From NCBI GenBank assembly GCA_963965975.1, contig OZ014419.1, positions 992,001 to 1,056,000 on the forward strand: a DNA stretch of 64,000 nt. Reading direction: 5' to 3'. The notes below the pieces were generated by a model. That model worked only from the letters and a program-made list of their open reading frames with translations, searched no databases and was not told the DNA's origin. Below, one piece after another: positions 46,801 through 59,668 of this stretch. Source of the stretch: Xestospongia bergquistia (lineage: Eukaryota; Porifera; Demospongiae; Haplosclerida; Petrosiidae). Each line of letters begins with the position of its first letter. The first letter of the stretch is position 1. The position numbers were made by a program, and so were the translations under genes.

Positions 46801-49800
46801 CTCCATTATAATTGAGGTCTGGAGCAAATCTGATACGATGTTGGCCTTGAGGTTGCATGTGAAGAACAATAGCATTGGTCACAGATGGAGCGGATATATT
46901 CTTCCAAGTGCTACCATTATCTGTACTCACTTGCCAATGTCCATGACCTTGGTCAGCTTCCACAATAGCTACTCCAAAATGATGATAAGCAACATTTTGA
47001 TCAACATCATCTGCTAAAGCTGCAAGGAAGATACTGGCATCTTGACCCATGGAAGGTCTATCAATGACATTGTCTTCAAGAATAGATGGAAAAACTATAG
47101 TTACCGAATCATTAAGAACAGGTGCATCATTTACTGGGACCACAACAACTGTCAGTGTTCGACTACCTTCACTGAATGGGTCAGTTGTATCATTGGACAA
47201 AGCAACACGATAAACACTCTCAGGTAAACCATCTGCTCCATCCCAAGCTACAAACTTCAATGACACATTTCCATTAAAGTCTTTATTGGGTACAAACCGA
47301 ATAGAATTAGTAACAGATGCTTTCAAAAGTAAAGCATAGGTCAGGCTAGTGTCTGGTCTTATAGTATCCCAAGTATTGTTAGTTCGGTATTCCCAGCTGC
47401 CATTTTCAGTGTCTACATCAATGACTGCAATCCCTTTTGTAATAGAGAGATACTGTGAGTCATGATCTTCAATGAGAGGAGAGGCAATGTCTTCTATTGT
47501 ATTTCCTTCATTGTTATAATCATCTTCCATTATGTGGGGAACTATTATGGGAACATTGTTGAAGTAAGGTGAGTCATTGATTGGTATCATTTCAATAATT
47601 GTGTAAGATGGTTCACTTTCCAGGAATCCATCGCTGGCTATGAACTCAACTATCCTTGAAACTGTCATAACTTCATCTGCAATATTGTCATATGTAATGG
47701 TCTTCAGAATCAACTTGTATTCTTCGACAGTGTCAAGACCTGACATGTATAATGTGCCAGTTGTACTGTTATATGTAACATTAGGTATCAAGTAGGTGAA
47801 TTCAATTATTTTATTAAAATTGTTCAAGTTCTTTTCCAAAACTGTCTCCAAAACAACTGGATCAACCTCTAAGAACTCCAAATTATCGTCCAAAGGATTT
47901 AAAATCCTAGCTGTGACATACTTCAATGTAACATTATCAATATCTGTAAGTATTGTATAGCTACTAACAATAGAAACAGGTCCCTTCTCTTCTCTGAATT
48001 GAACTGTGTAGTTCTTGCCAAAAGCATCACCATTTACATCAATTGCAGGACGATCGTTGACACCCAAAAATGCTACATAGCTGACAGCTGGATAGCTCTC
48101 TTTGTCGCCATCAGAGACATAAAACACCACCTGTCTCTCTGTTTGGTCAGGATTTCCAGGATCTGAGAAGCCATTGTAGTAAGTGACTGAGGCTAACACA
48201 CGAGCATATGCTTCTACTGTATCGTTGCCAGTAAGATATAGTGTGTAATTGAGATATTCTGCCTTGATGTTAGTACCTGTTGTATTGGCTGTTAATGTCT
48301 CGTTGACAGTGTCTGGTGCTTCAACTAAAACAATTGTGGCATTCTGTAAAAATTGGTTGTCAAAATCGACAAGTCTCAATCCACTGGAATTTACCAGTAC
48401 AAGAGGAGAATCTCCTTCTGTATACATGACATAGTTATTAATGTCTGGTTCATAATCATTAAGGTCAAGGATTGGAGCATCATTGATTAGAACAACAATT
48501 ATAGTTGTATTAACTGCTACGCTGTTACCAACGCCATCTGACACAACAAATGTAATAGTTCTCTCACCTCCTAATGGTTCTTGTACACTATTATTGTATC
48601 TGACTGTACGTAGGACCTCTTGAAATTGAGCTTTGTCAGTATCGTTGAGGCCAAACTGTGGATCTGGATAAATGACAATTGTAAAAGGACACCAACTGAT
48701 GATTTCGGTAACAAGATCTTTATAAAGTACATCCACAAACAATTCTTCTCGTCTCATTTTCAATCCGGCACAATAGAGTTCTTCATCTGTTGGATTGGTC
48801 TTGTTAAGAACATATTGTTGAAGGAGAGAGATGTAAGTTGGTTCTGTTGGTTTAGATGGACTTCCAGTCCCATTTCCACTCCCACTACCACTGCCACTTC
48901 CGCTACCACTTCCACTACCACTTCCACTACCACTACCACTTCCACTACCACTAACTAAATTACCACTAACTTTCAATGAAGCTATATATTCTTGAACTTC
49001 TGTCATATTGAAAGGTGACTCATCAAACTCACCATAGATGGTAATAGTGGCATTTACTAGCCGAGCATGATCATAGTCGATGAGAACCAGTTTCTCACCT
49101 ACAGCTGGAATGGATAAGTGATCTTCATAGAAAATGGTGTCATAGTGTGAGACTGTTTCGTTGGTGAGGCGAAGTATTGGTACATCATTCAGTGAAGCTA
49201 CTTTTATAGGTACCTTCACAGAGTTGGCACTATATTCATTTGTAACAGAGGAATTGGCATATGTAGCATCATTACCATAAGTACCTAATAAGCCTTCAGT
49301 AAGTCCGGTATTGTCCCAACCATGTACAATAATGTAGGGTGTGTCACTTTCTGGTCGAGGAGTGTTAGTATAGTCTAGTTCTGTGTTGAAATGAGCTTCA
49401 GGTAAGAACCTGATCCAACAAGAAGAAAGTAGGAGAGTTGCCTTCTCTGCTATTGGAAGTGGAGGCACAACTTCACCATAATGTATATCTCCAATAAATG
49501 GCATCCAGCTGGAACTGTTGCTAGGAGAACTGCAGGTATACTCCCAAACACCATACCTGTTATCAACTTCTATAACGGCAACACCTTTTTGAGGACGATC
49601 ATCAATATCACGATAGTGATTAGCAATAATGTTTGCCACTTGCATTCCATGGTTCATTTCTATAGGAATATCTTCTTTAATTGTATTCATAGTCATGCCG
49701 TCCCATATAACAGGAGAGTCATTGACAGGTTCAACAAAAATAGTAGCTGTTGTGATGTTGACACTTAAAGGACCTGTAATAGGATCTGATAATGATGTAT

Positions 49801-52800
49801 TAACGTAACGAGGATAAGAAATATTTGACATATGTTTAGGACTGGATCCTGAACTAAGACCTGAAGCTGAAGCTGAACCTGAGCCTGAGCCCGAGCCCGA
49901 TCCTGAACCTGAGCCCGATCCTGAGCTTGATCCTAAACTAGAATCATCTTCTCCAATGATATTACTGTCAGGTATCAGTCCACTGTAACTCAAGTCCCAG
50001 GCTTGAAACCAAAATGTAACAAGACCGTTGTAGTCTTTATTGGGAACAAATCTCACTCTATAAATTTCTTCTGGTAAACTCTCAAGAAGTAGTGCAGCTG
50101 TATCACTGATGTTACCAAATGGACTCCACGTTAAGCCCCCATCCTCACTGTATTCCCATGTACCATTGTTTTCTTCTGCAGCTGTTATAGCTATACCTAG
50201 TTCATTTTGTTGGAGTGGTATGTCAACATCATAGGCATTGTCTAGTAAACTGAGCACAGTAACACCACTTGAGTTATAGTCATCTTCCAAGATGGCAGTA
50301 AGGTTCATAGGTATTCTATATAATACAGGTGCATCATTGACTGGAATGATGGATAATGTAATCTGAAGTGTTTCACCGCTGAATGAGTCAATGGCAGAAT
50401 TAGACATTGCATTCACATAAGAGCCACTGGCATAGTTGTCAGTACCATCCCAAGCAACAATAACAAAGTTAGCAACACCATTAAAGTCCTGATTAGGTAC
50501 AAAACGAAGATAAGCATTAGAATCTATTGAAGCTGATAGAACTAAAGCATAATTAAGAGAAATATTAGAGTGAATAATCCACCAAGTAGACTCTGATAAA
50601 GAATATTGCCACTCTCCATTGCTCATATCTGCATCAATAATGGCTATTCCAGGAACAGAATCCCAGTCATCATCGAGAACAAGATAGGCCATATTAGATA
50701 TCAATATACCAGTATTAGCATCAATAACTATGTCCTCATGTATTTGAGGCTCAAAAGAGGAAGCTGAGGAGTCAAAGAATGGAGAATCATTGACTAGTAC
50801 AATCTCAACATTGCTATATAGGGGATTACTATCAAGAAGTCCGTCATTCATTACTATTTCCACTGTTCTAGTGATAGGATAGGGTTCATCTGCAATATTA
50901 TTGTATAAAAGAGTCTTCAGGACTTCTTGGTACTCATATACAGAATTGAGTCCAGATATAATAAGTGTGGAAGTGGATATATTGTATATGACATCAGGAA
51001 TATAATTAAGAATAATAACCTTTCCAAGGTTAGACTCAGGTTGCTTTTCACTAACATTCATAACAGACAAAGTTTCAAGCTCTTTATCATAAGCATTGAG
51101 TATACGAACAGAGACATACTTTAATGTAACATTGTCTACATCAAAGATCATTGCTGTGGAATCAATAAGTGCAACACTGCCTTGTTCTTCAATGAATGTG
51201 ACATCAATATCAACACCAGGGTTTGTGAGTCCATTCAGATCACCAAATGGAGCATCATTGACGCTAGTGAATGAGACCATACTGACTGCTAGTAGCCCAT
51301 TGTCTTTTCCATCATTGGGGACAAAACTAATAACCCTTGTTGTTGGATTAGGTTTACCAGGACTGTGTATTGTGTTTTCGTATTTCACAGTGGTCAAGAC
51401 GGTGGTGTAATTGTCAAGTGTATCCTCTCCCCAAAGTAAAAGTGTATTACTTGACAAGTTGTAAAAAAAGCTAATGGCAGTAGTATTGATGATGCTGTCA
51501 TTGACAGAGAGGAGTTCTTGGTCATCATCGAATGCATTTGTAATAGTAATTGTCACAGATTGAAGTGTATCATCATCATTGTCAGTTAAACTCAACATAG
51601 ATGCATTAGTAAGGAATACCTCTCCTTCTCCCTCTGTGTACATAGCTACATAGGGAGCACCAGGATAACTAGGATTAAGAATAAGTACTGGTAAGTCATT
51701 GATGAATGTGAAAACAACTGTTGTTTTAGCAACAATACTTGTGAAACGATTTCCATCAGCAAAGTCTTGAACTTGGAACTCAATAGTGCGTGAGTCTTCA
51801 AGTAATTCTTCGGCATTGTTGTAATATTCAGATGTACGTAGAACAGTTTGATACAATTCAATTGGAAGCAAGGCACTAGATGATACATTAACAACATATA
51901 GAAATTCGTCTTCATATTCCAGAGCATATTCACTAACAGTTAATTGAGGGGTTCTGGAAACATTTACTTGAACACCTTCCATGTTATAGTTAGTGTAATT
52001 TCTTAAAGTAATTGTGAGACTGTAGATGCCAAATTTAGAACCTTCGTCTTTAAGTATAGCATTCTTAGGATCTACTATGGAAATGGGTGAGCCATGTTCT
52101 TGAAATCCAGTGACATAGTCTGGAGTAGCAGCATCTGAAAGACCCAGTGGGTCTAGATCAAGCTCTATGTGATGGATTGTAATATAAGAATGGGTTTGAG
52201 GCTGGGAACCATTGGAATGAGTCTCACCATCATATACTGTTGTCTCAATGTGTCGAATTTCTGAAAAATCAGGCCATAGTCGTGTATTGTTGTAAACTAC
52301 ACTTCTCAATACTGCTTGGTAATTGGCTGGTGAATCATCACCTTTAAGACTTAAAGTACTAGAGATTGGGTTATACTGAGAATCAATGTTAGGTTCACGA
52401 GCAATATATAAGGACCATCCCACTAATATGGACTCTAAATGAAAGTCACTGGATATAGCAAGAGTCCATTGACCGGTGGGTTGTTTACCACGAAGTGAAG
52501 ATAATGGTAAATGAGGTGATAATAAATTTACTAGGTTTGGTTTTATTGGTATTGTGATGTTCATAGCAATTAAGTCATCAATAGTTAAGAGATAAGTAGG
52601 AAATATACCATTCACTTCACTACTACTACCACTACCACTACCACTACTGCTACTAATGCCTTTTAAAAGCCCTGATGCTGACCCTGAATTGAAACCTAAA
52701 CCAGAGCCTGAGCCTGAAGCTGAGCCTGAGCCTGAGCCTGAACTTGAGCCTGAATCTAAGCCTGAGCTCATATCTAACCCATGGGGAGTTAATCTGCTAC

Positions 52801-55800
52801 TATTGCCAGAGCCACCACTACCAACATTACTTGTATTGGTATTATTTCTGTACAAGGCTGCACAGCTATAGTCAGTATAATTATTGAGAGATGAGGCTCT
52901 ATCATCAAATATCAGATAAGAAAAATTGCCGTATGCACAGAGAGGGTAGTCATCACTTGCAAGCAAGACCTCTGTTCCATCCGGATGTCTCAATATGAGA
53001 GTTGGTAGATAAGAATAATTAGCTATAAAAGGGATTGCAAGATGGACATTAACTGAGATGTCAACTATACGACCATCAGCCTCAACCTCTCGATAATGAT
53101 GCTCCTCAAAATAATTTCCTGCTCCCGTAATGATAGCGGGGACAACTGGTGGATCAGATACTACAAGATAAGATTCTTGTGGCTGGATTACAAGACCCCA
53201 ACTAACTAGTCGTCCATTATCTTTCTCAGTCAATAAATCTGTGATTCGTAAAGTCCAATTTCCCTCAATTGGATCTCCAGTAAAGCTTTGAAGACTATTG
53301 TCAGAAGAGAAAAGACCTTGAGTTTGAAATTGGCACAAACCAGGAGACATCATATTCTTGGACAAGGTTACATTTGATGAGTCTGTGTCAAAAGTGGTTG
53401 CAAATAAGTTGTCACGAGAACAGGTCTGACCACCTGGACTTAAAACCAGTAAAACACGTCGTTTGGCATGCTCCAGTTCAAGTTTCAAGTCGCCAATCCA
53501 GGAGTGACGAATATCAACAATGACATTCACATCTCCTACAATGCCTGCCTCAGTAACAATAATGGTGTGAGTCAACTCAGATACAATTTCATTGGAGAAT
53601 AGTCGACCAAATGGAAGATTTAAATCCAATTCTTCAACAATAACAGGTAAGCTGAGAGATTCCGGAGTTTTATAAGTCACTTTTAATGACTCATCAGCAC
53701 CATCCAATGGATTATACAATTTTATTGTAGCCATTTTAATAGATAAGCTGTCAGTATCAATGACAGTAGCATAAGATGAGTTTATTGCAGGCACAGCTCC
53801 ATTACGAGGATAGAAACGATTTCTAAATGAGTCAGTATCTCCGTTAACACTTAAACTAGGAGGAGTGTTGTGTATTGATACAGATATGACTGTATAAGTG
53901 TCCAATAAAGAGTTAGTACTGTGTCCATTAAATAGTTTCACAGCAACAATACGATTTCCAAGTGTGGGTCTACCTTTTGTGTTAGTATACTGCACATTTC
54001 TTAATGCACTAAGGTATATGTCTGAACTGGCTTCACCAGTTATATGCAGCATTTGAGGTGTATTAGAGTCAACTGGTGTCTTGTACGAAATGCTTAATGA
54101 AGGATGACTGAAATCATGGACTTTGAGTGTCTCATTGTTACCATCAAAGTAAGTAGCAAAGAAAATAGTCATGCGTGTAATTGCATCAGAGAAAGAGGGA
54201 GAAAGACTTACATTTGTAGATACGAGTGAGACAAAGTCATTGAGTCCATGATAATAAGACTGGTAGTATATGTTACCATTAGCTGATGGACCATTGTGAT
54301 CAATAGTAAAGGCCTATAAATGATATGATATTATACGATTAAGCAATATTGTGCTGACTCACCTTTGTAGTTTCAAGTGTCACAATAAAAGAGACACAGG
54401 CTGGAGTAGAGACAGTTCTCTCATCATTCATTACAGTTAGACACACAATAACTGGACCTTCTCTTTGAGCATCAGGTACACTCCAAGTGACATTAAGTAA
54501 ACCTATACAAAATAAAGAGTCAATGAAATAAATACAATATTGTCTGCTATATATATTTAGTAATGGGCTATATTACCTGTTAATGTATCATTAGTAGATA
54601 TAATATCAGTTTCAACTCCTTTAGGTGTAGGTGTTATGATGACAACTGATAAATCACTTATATCATCATCAGTTACAGAGAAATATGTTGACACAGTATT
54701 GCCTGGTGCAGTGTAGATAATATCTATAGGGATTGACTTTGAAAGATGTGAGAATTTAGGCTGTGTCCGAGCTGAGTTTAGCAGACGGAGCTTTACTTCT
54801 GATGCTACCCTAAGACCTGTTTCAATGTCCTCTGTTATGATCTGGACACTGTAATCTCCTGGAGTTACATTATCTGTGTTCCATATCATATGACCAGTTA
54901 TTGGAACTATTGTCATTCCCTAAAAAAAATAATCATATCACATAATGGCATTGTAAATAGAGTCAGTCCACAACATACTTGAGGTGAGCCAGCTTGAACT
55001 GAACGATAATCAATAGCATTGCCCAAAGAGTAGATAAGAGAGTTTTCCATTGGTGCCAGAGATGGATAATACAAGTATTGTATCCCTTGTCCTGCTGTCA
55101 AGTGAACCAAAGGGAGTAAAGGAACAAGAGGTGATGCAGAGTAAGTCAGATCAACTGTCACTGACAGAGCAAGCCTAGATGTGATTTAAAATAAGATGAA
55201 GATTATTTGATAGAATTTATTTTCAACAGACTTTGTATTTCGGTTATTTTTCAAGTCTTTGCTCCTACAACAATACTCGTAGACAGCTTCCCAAGCCTTT
55301 CCATAATTGTTAGCCATAGCATACTCATGAGTAATGATTCCTTTAGCAACAAAGTAACCATTGCTTTCATCAATCACTTCCACCTAGAAGTAGAGTGATA
55401 AAATCATTATAAAATTTAGTATAAATACTCTTACAGTCATTAATAATGATGTAGTTTCAGTCTCATCACCAAACATGAGTTTCCCTGGCATTATAATATC
55501 ATTTCCAATTGTTACATTAGTATAGTAATGCTGAGACAAGGCAAGGGAGAGTGTTAACTCCGCTTTTGTACGAGGATAACCCCCAGAAGTTTTCCTCCAA
55601 ATAAGTGAACCAGAAAGAACAGCTTCATCTGTGTAGGGAAAGAACAAGATTTGCATTAAAAGGTTATTTGAAATATCATGATTTTAATATATCTTCTCTT
55701 TTACCTTCATCATTATCTTCCACAGTAAGATTATAATTAGGTACTGGGTATTCATTGAAGTTGTTATCTTGACTGCTTAGGCTCATATTAAAAGATGCAG

Positions 55801-56724
55801 GGTAAGGTGAGAGAAGATTAAGGCTATCTTCAACAGCAAATACCACTAAATCTTGAGGTATGTTCCAGTATTCTGGCTCAAATATCATAGTCGTGAGTGC
55901 TAAAGTGATCTTGTCAGTGAGAGTGTGAAATGTAACGGTAACTATGTGGGTGGGCTTGCTAGGGAGAGTGACTTCATATACAGCCCAGCGACCTTCAGGA
56001 ATGTCAGAAGGATAAGGATATGTTTCTTTTCGCGTTATGACCACTCCAGCTAGGCATGGGAAAGAAAATAAATAAAGTCATCTAAAAAGTAGCATTATAC
56101 TCACAGTCATCTGTATCTGATACTAGCAATGTCAGATTAGCTGCTGCAGTATATGATGCATTATTGCTAGTAGAGTTGATATTTAATATTCCACCATAAG
56201 GTGAGTAACGAATTATATTGTCATCCACTCCCAAAATATTGATTTCCCTGCTAACATTCCAGTTAGTTGAATTGAAGATCAATTTTTCAGTCAACGTTCT
56301 AAAAAATATGCAATATGATTGATAGATATAATACTAGAATAAATAATGTACCTTATGTATCCATCAACAGCAGTAGCCAGCTCAAGAGTGACATCTTCAT
56401 CAGGTGGTCCATCCATCAATACTGTATATACACTCTTCTGTCCTTCAGAAATGTAAGAAGGCCCGTTTTGTTTTCGAAATTGAAACAACTGAAAATGAAG
56501 GACATCGTCCTGAGCTGTAAGTTTAGAAAGAAAACAATTAGAATACTCCAGAAGAAGCTGCACAAGTTGGTTTGGGGGAGGGGCTCAAAATACATGCAAA
56601 AAATTAGCATGAAACAAAAATACCATACAACTAATATAGTTGCATAATTCTGCTTACCTTTAAATACAGATATAGGACAGCAGCACAAAACAGCTATCAG
56701 CAATAGAATTGGCCTCCTGTACAT
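34852..56724 (-). CDS. Giant transmembrane adhesin-like protein with Calx-beta, P-domain, cassette repeats and Ser-Gly tracts
   Basis: About eleven exons; one is 18,636 bases (35678..54313). Total about 7,000 residues. The ATG at 56724 starts a signal peptide (PILLLIAVLCCCPISVF). N-terminal exons give two Calx-beta-like domains (FNSTNWNVSREINILGVDDN; FEPEYWNIPQDLVVFAVEDS) and unrecognised modules. The large exon begins AFTIDHNGPS and carries a proprotein-convertase P-domain-like unit (HSWIGDLKLELEHAKRR; GNWTLRITDLL) and a second split by a Ser-Gly insert. Then come about 17 A-type repeats (GTLYMSGLDTVEEYKLILKT pattern) and nine B-type repeats (GTWEYSEDGGLTW; RIRFVPNKDFNG; AWD), linked by VNDAPVL motifs. 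Cadherin-like VNDPPYA..D repeats and two C-terminal modules (GDTITIVFDRDT type) follow. One helix (WVLIAVLVLVVMTIIIIFVY) precedes a basic, Pro-rich cytoplasmic tail finished in a separate exon (34852..35585). Likely a cell-surface adhesion or matrix proteoglycan. I cannot name an orthologue. Confidence 0.85.
40655..40794 (-). repeat. Ser-Gly tract(s) 1 of the giant protein
   Basis: GSGSGSG runs flank DDSSGDNTSP and precede an A-type repeat, near the C-terminal end of the repeat region. Ser-Gly next to acidic residues suits glycosaminoglycan attachment. Confidence 0.8.
44378..44515 (-). repeat. Ser-Gly tract 2, inside a B1 repeat
   Basis: An insert of about 60 residues (GSGSGSTLGSGSGIGSRSGS type) breaks the strand between the WEY and W..IP parts of the third-cassette B1 unit. 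Codons are mostly GGA/AGT-like, seen as TGATCCACTTCC on the + strand. Confidence 0.85.
48866..48956 (-). repeat. Ser-Gly tract 3, inside an A1 repeat
   Basis: About 30 residues of GSGSGSGSGSG encoded by alternating GGAAGTGGTAGT units (read as CCACTACCACTTCC on the + strand), in the first domain of the second cassette. Confidence 0.9.
49845..49940 (-). repeat. Ser-Gly tract 4, in the B2 end of cassette 1
   Basis: GSSSGSGSGSGSGSGSGSAS followed by ASGLSSGSS, in the loop after AWDLSYSG. Codons are mostly GGATCA and GGCTCA. Confidence 0.9.
52618..52775 (-). repeat. Ser-Gly tract 5, splitting the second P-domain
   Basis: GLDSGSSSGSGSGSASGSGS and then SSSSGSGSGSSSEVNG sit between the first half of the second P-domain-like unit and its closing GQWTLAISSD. 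Confidence 0.85.
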
Positions 56725-57064
56725 GATGGCTAACAAAATGATCAGTTTATGCTTGCTAGTTGAACTTTGAGATCGATTTTTGCTTGCTTACAGATCCCAA
56801 ACGCTCAAAAGGACATTATCAAGTCCTTTAGTGTTCTTCTAGCTCGTAAAATATTGCAGAGTTTCTTCAAACTTGTAAAAAGCAACAAAAACTGCAACTA
56901 TGGGCGTAGCTCCAAGCTGAAAATAATTGAAGTACCCCGGGTGTTTATTTGTTATGCCATGTGAGAACCATGACAACCGCATTCCTTTCTATTGCCATGG
57001 TAGCAAACACACAATTAACAGCTTTGGGTGGAGCTGGTACTGGCGCACTGAGTGTGATGCAACT
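56725..57064. promoter_or_regulatory. Divergent giant-gene / C10orf67-like promoter
   Basis: 340 bases between two outward-facing ATGs. No distinct motif was recognised. Confidence 0.5.
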
Positions 57065-59668
57065 ATGGATTCTCCTATTCCAAGTGTTCTTCCTACAAAA
57101 TCTGCAGGATCCACTCCAATCAAGAGAGCCAATGATGTCCCGTTTGACCAGTTACCCAACTTGCCTAAACCTATTGTCCCAGAAATAGCCCTCAATATAC
57201 AAAGAATGGGCTTAGCTGCCATGTTGCAAGTCAAGTGAGCAAGTGAATTATTGGCACCATTAATTTCTAGTCTTTTCTGACTTACAGACCATCTTTGGCT
57301 TCTTTTCATAAAGTAGGCTACAGTGTAGAGGATCGATCCACACAAACAGAACAGTCAGATGTTATTGATTTAAAATACACCATTGGTGTACTTCAAACAC
57401 TAGTACAAGATACAGGTCAATTGAGAAGAGATCTTAATTTTGCTCAGCATATTTTAAAAGCCAATTATGAGCGACAAATCAATGATCATTCTACAGAGCT
57501 GTATGTATAAAGTGTCGCCAGAACAAATGTATGCTCTATTTTTTCTTGCTTCAGATACTGCAGAATCAATAAGAGATTGAATGAAATAGAGAGAAAACAT
57601 AAGTTGGTTAGTTCAGTCTACTATAGGAATTATAGGAATTTATGCAGCCAATTCAATGTACTATTGTGATCATAATGAATATTGTCCACTCTAGCAAATG
57701 ACAACTGTACGTAAGAGTTACCAAACTCAATTAGATGATGCTATTCGAAAAATAGCAGGAGAGTACAAGGTATAATTAGTACTAATTGAAAATGCCCCCC
57801 AATTTAGTATGCTTAACAAAAATTCGTAGGCATATTATGATGAATTATTGCAAGGAAAGACTGGACGCCATGATTTGATTATCAAGGAACTCAAAGAACA
57901 GTCAGTGGCCGATAACACAGATCTAATTGTAATAAGGATTTTTTAGAGTATTAGAAAAAGATTTATTACTTCGTCAACAAGAAGTGAAAATTGAGGATCT
58001 TGAAAGCAAACTCCAAGAATTAGAACAAACTGATAATGACAATGAAGTAAAGAGACAGCTATGTGATCAGCTAATATGATTTAAACACCTTTCTAACCAT
58101 ATAGCCACCCCCACCACCACCTCCAGGCATTACATTAGAAGAGGCAAAACAATTGCAAGATCAAATAGATCAGTTAGAGAATGAACTGGATACAGTCAGA
58201 AGTGATCTGGCTATGCAAGAAGACGAAAACAAGAAGCTGAGTGAGCTAATAAACTGAACACTATATCAGTAATATTTGATCATATCATCTTATAGTGAGA
58301 CAAGTTGATCATCTCAATCAACAGATAGAAGATCAGAAAGGAAAATATAATCAGGTTTGCAGTTAATGCTTCTAATGAATTGATGGCATTATATATAACG
58401 TTCATAGCTTCAAAAAGACATGGACAGTTATAAGAAAAAAATGAAACAAGAACAAGAGAAAGCAGCAAAAATGGTCTGTAAAAAATAAATAATAGTTAAA
58501 TAATTATTACAGTGTCTACTGATGAGTATTCATAATGTAGGCGGAGAGTCAATTGGCTGCTTTGGAAAAAGAAATGAAAGAGAAAATGGAAAAAGCAGAA
58601 AAGGAGGTTAAAAAACAGATACATTTCTTGTACAGCTAATTATTGTGTTGATAATTTTTTTAGGCTGCACAAAAGGCACAAGAACAAGCAGAAATGCAGC
58701 GTATGAGAGACCAAGCTAAATTCCAAGAAGAAATAGAGAAACGAAAAAGTATGGAGGATCAATTAAGAGCACAGGTATTTTTAGAGCTGTTAACAAGACT
58801 ACAGTATTTTGATAATTTGTAGATGCAAGAGAAACCAGATGTAGTAGGAGATCAGGATCTCTTAAATCAAGTTGAACAACTCCAAAAGATTGAACAGCAA
58901 CAAAAATTGGAAATATTAAGGTATTAATGCACTCCACACACTGCTATGCTGACTACTGTATCATACATTGTTTATATAGATTAGGGAGAGAATTGGAAAG
59001 AACAAACAAAGTATGGGAACTAAAAATGGCTGTCATGAAAAAAAAGTCAGTCAAATATGATAATACTAATGTATTACTCTATCTCTATTCTATGGCAGCT
59101 ACCATGCATTAAAGGATGAGTTTTATATCAGACACAGTTTACAAAGACAAGCAGCACAATTACATCACTCTACTGTAGCATATGCTGTATGTAATAAGCT
59201 CAATTGTACATCACTATGTATTATGCACAATATAGATTAGTGGAAATATTACTAATGACACTCAAATCCACTCAAAACCCTCTGTGAGCAAATTAATTGA
59301 TTTATCATCGTTTCATGTACAATTTTTAAACTGTTATAGCCGCGACTAGTTAGGTTACCTCAAACACACTCACCTGGAAGAGTCAGATCACCTACTCATC
59401 TGAAGCCAAGTCGAGGTGAGTAACAAATCAAAAATACTTTTTATACATTTTTCATACCAGATTCATCCAGTTCACCACCTACAGAATCTGTCTCACCAAT
59501 TCCTCAATCATCTCCTAGTCCAAGGTAATTGCAATCATTGCATACAACCTCAGGGATTACCTCTTCTATCATATTATATACAGCTCAAAAACTGTACATT
59601 TCAAAGAAGTATCTGGTCACTTACATATACGACGTCCTTACAGTAAACCAGAGAACATACCAACATAG
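57065..59668 (+). CDS. C10orf67: C10orf67-like coiled-coil protein
   Basis: About 14 tiny exons with matching phases. The ATG at 57065 (MDSPIPSVLPTKSAGS) is chosen because it is in frame with the conserved start; upstream ATGs are in another frame. Exon 2 starts at 57288 and reads PSLASFHKVGYSVEDRSTQ, then TLVQDTGQLRRDLNFAQHIL. Then RINKRLNEIERKHKLQMTTV and YQTQLDDAIRKIAGEYKAYY, long coiled coils with Lys/Glu repeats (KKKMKQEQEKAAKM), and a conserved block LGRELERTNKVWELKMAVMK followed by YHALKDEFYIRHSLQRQA. The tail is Ser/Pro-rich (DSSSSPPTESVSPIP) and stops at 59668. Human C10orf67 has the same three landmarks (VGFFSTDHATQTD; KSFNQQLADAIAVIKGMYQ; FHVLKNEMFTRHTLFRQ), as recalled without a search. 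Function is poorly known. A cilia/sperm role is plausible but not shown here. Confidence 0.65.

Larger units (their letters stand above)
43110..52165 (-). repeat. Three about 3-kb higher-order cassettes (AAABBB')
   Basis: Within the giant exon the domain order A1-A2-A3-B1-B2-B' occurs three times: about 49190-52165, 46105-49190 and 43110-46105. B' is marked by the block RPxSDTPYI..RGWDNTG, whose copies begin near 49306, 46240 and 43242, i.e. about 3.0 kb apart. Position-matched domains look more alike between cassettes (A2: YTEGxxPxxLVNSS; A3: FxEEKGPV) than neighbours do. This points to block duplication. Confidence 0.8.

Noticed and set aside
43110-52165. Possible CRISPR-like or rDNA-type array because of regular 3-kb spacing
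   Set aside because: The period is a coding cassette of protein domains, not short repeats with spacers or RNA genes.
54180-54210. GTAAGT near 54205 on the minus strand as an exon end of the giant gene
   Set aside because: The frame runs through it without a break to the acceptor at 54314, and the residues on both sides continue the same domain.
34852-56724. Bacterial contamination as the source of the giant frame
   Set aside because: Flanking exons with eukaryotic splice sites, a signal peptide, transmembrane helix and eukaryote-style tail join it; base composition matches the neighbours.
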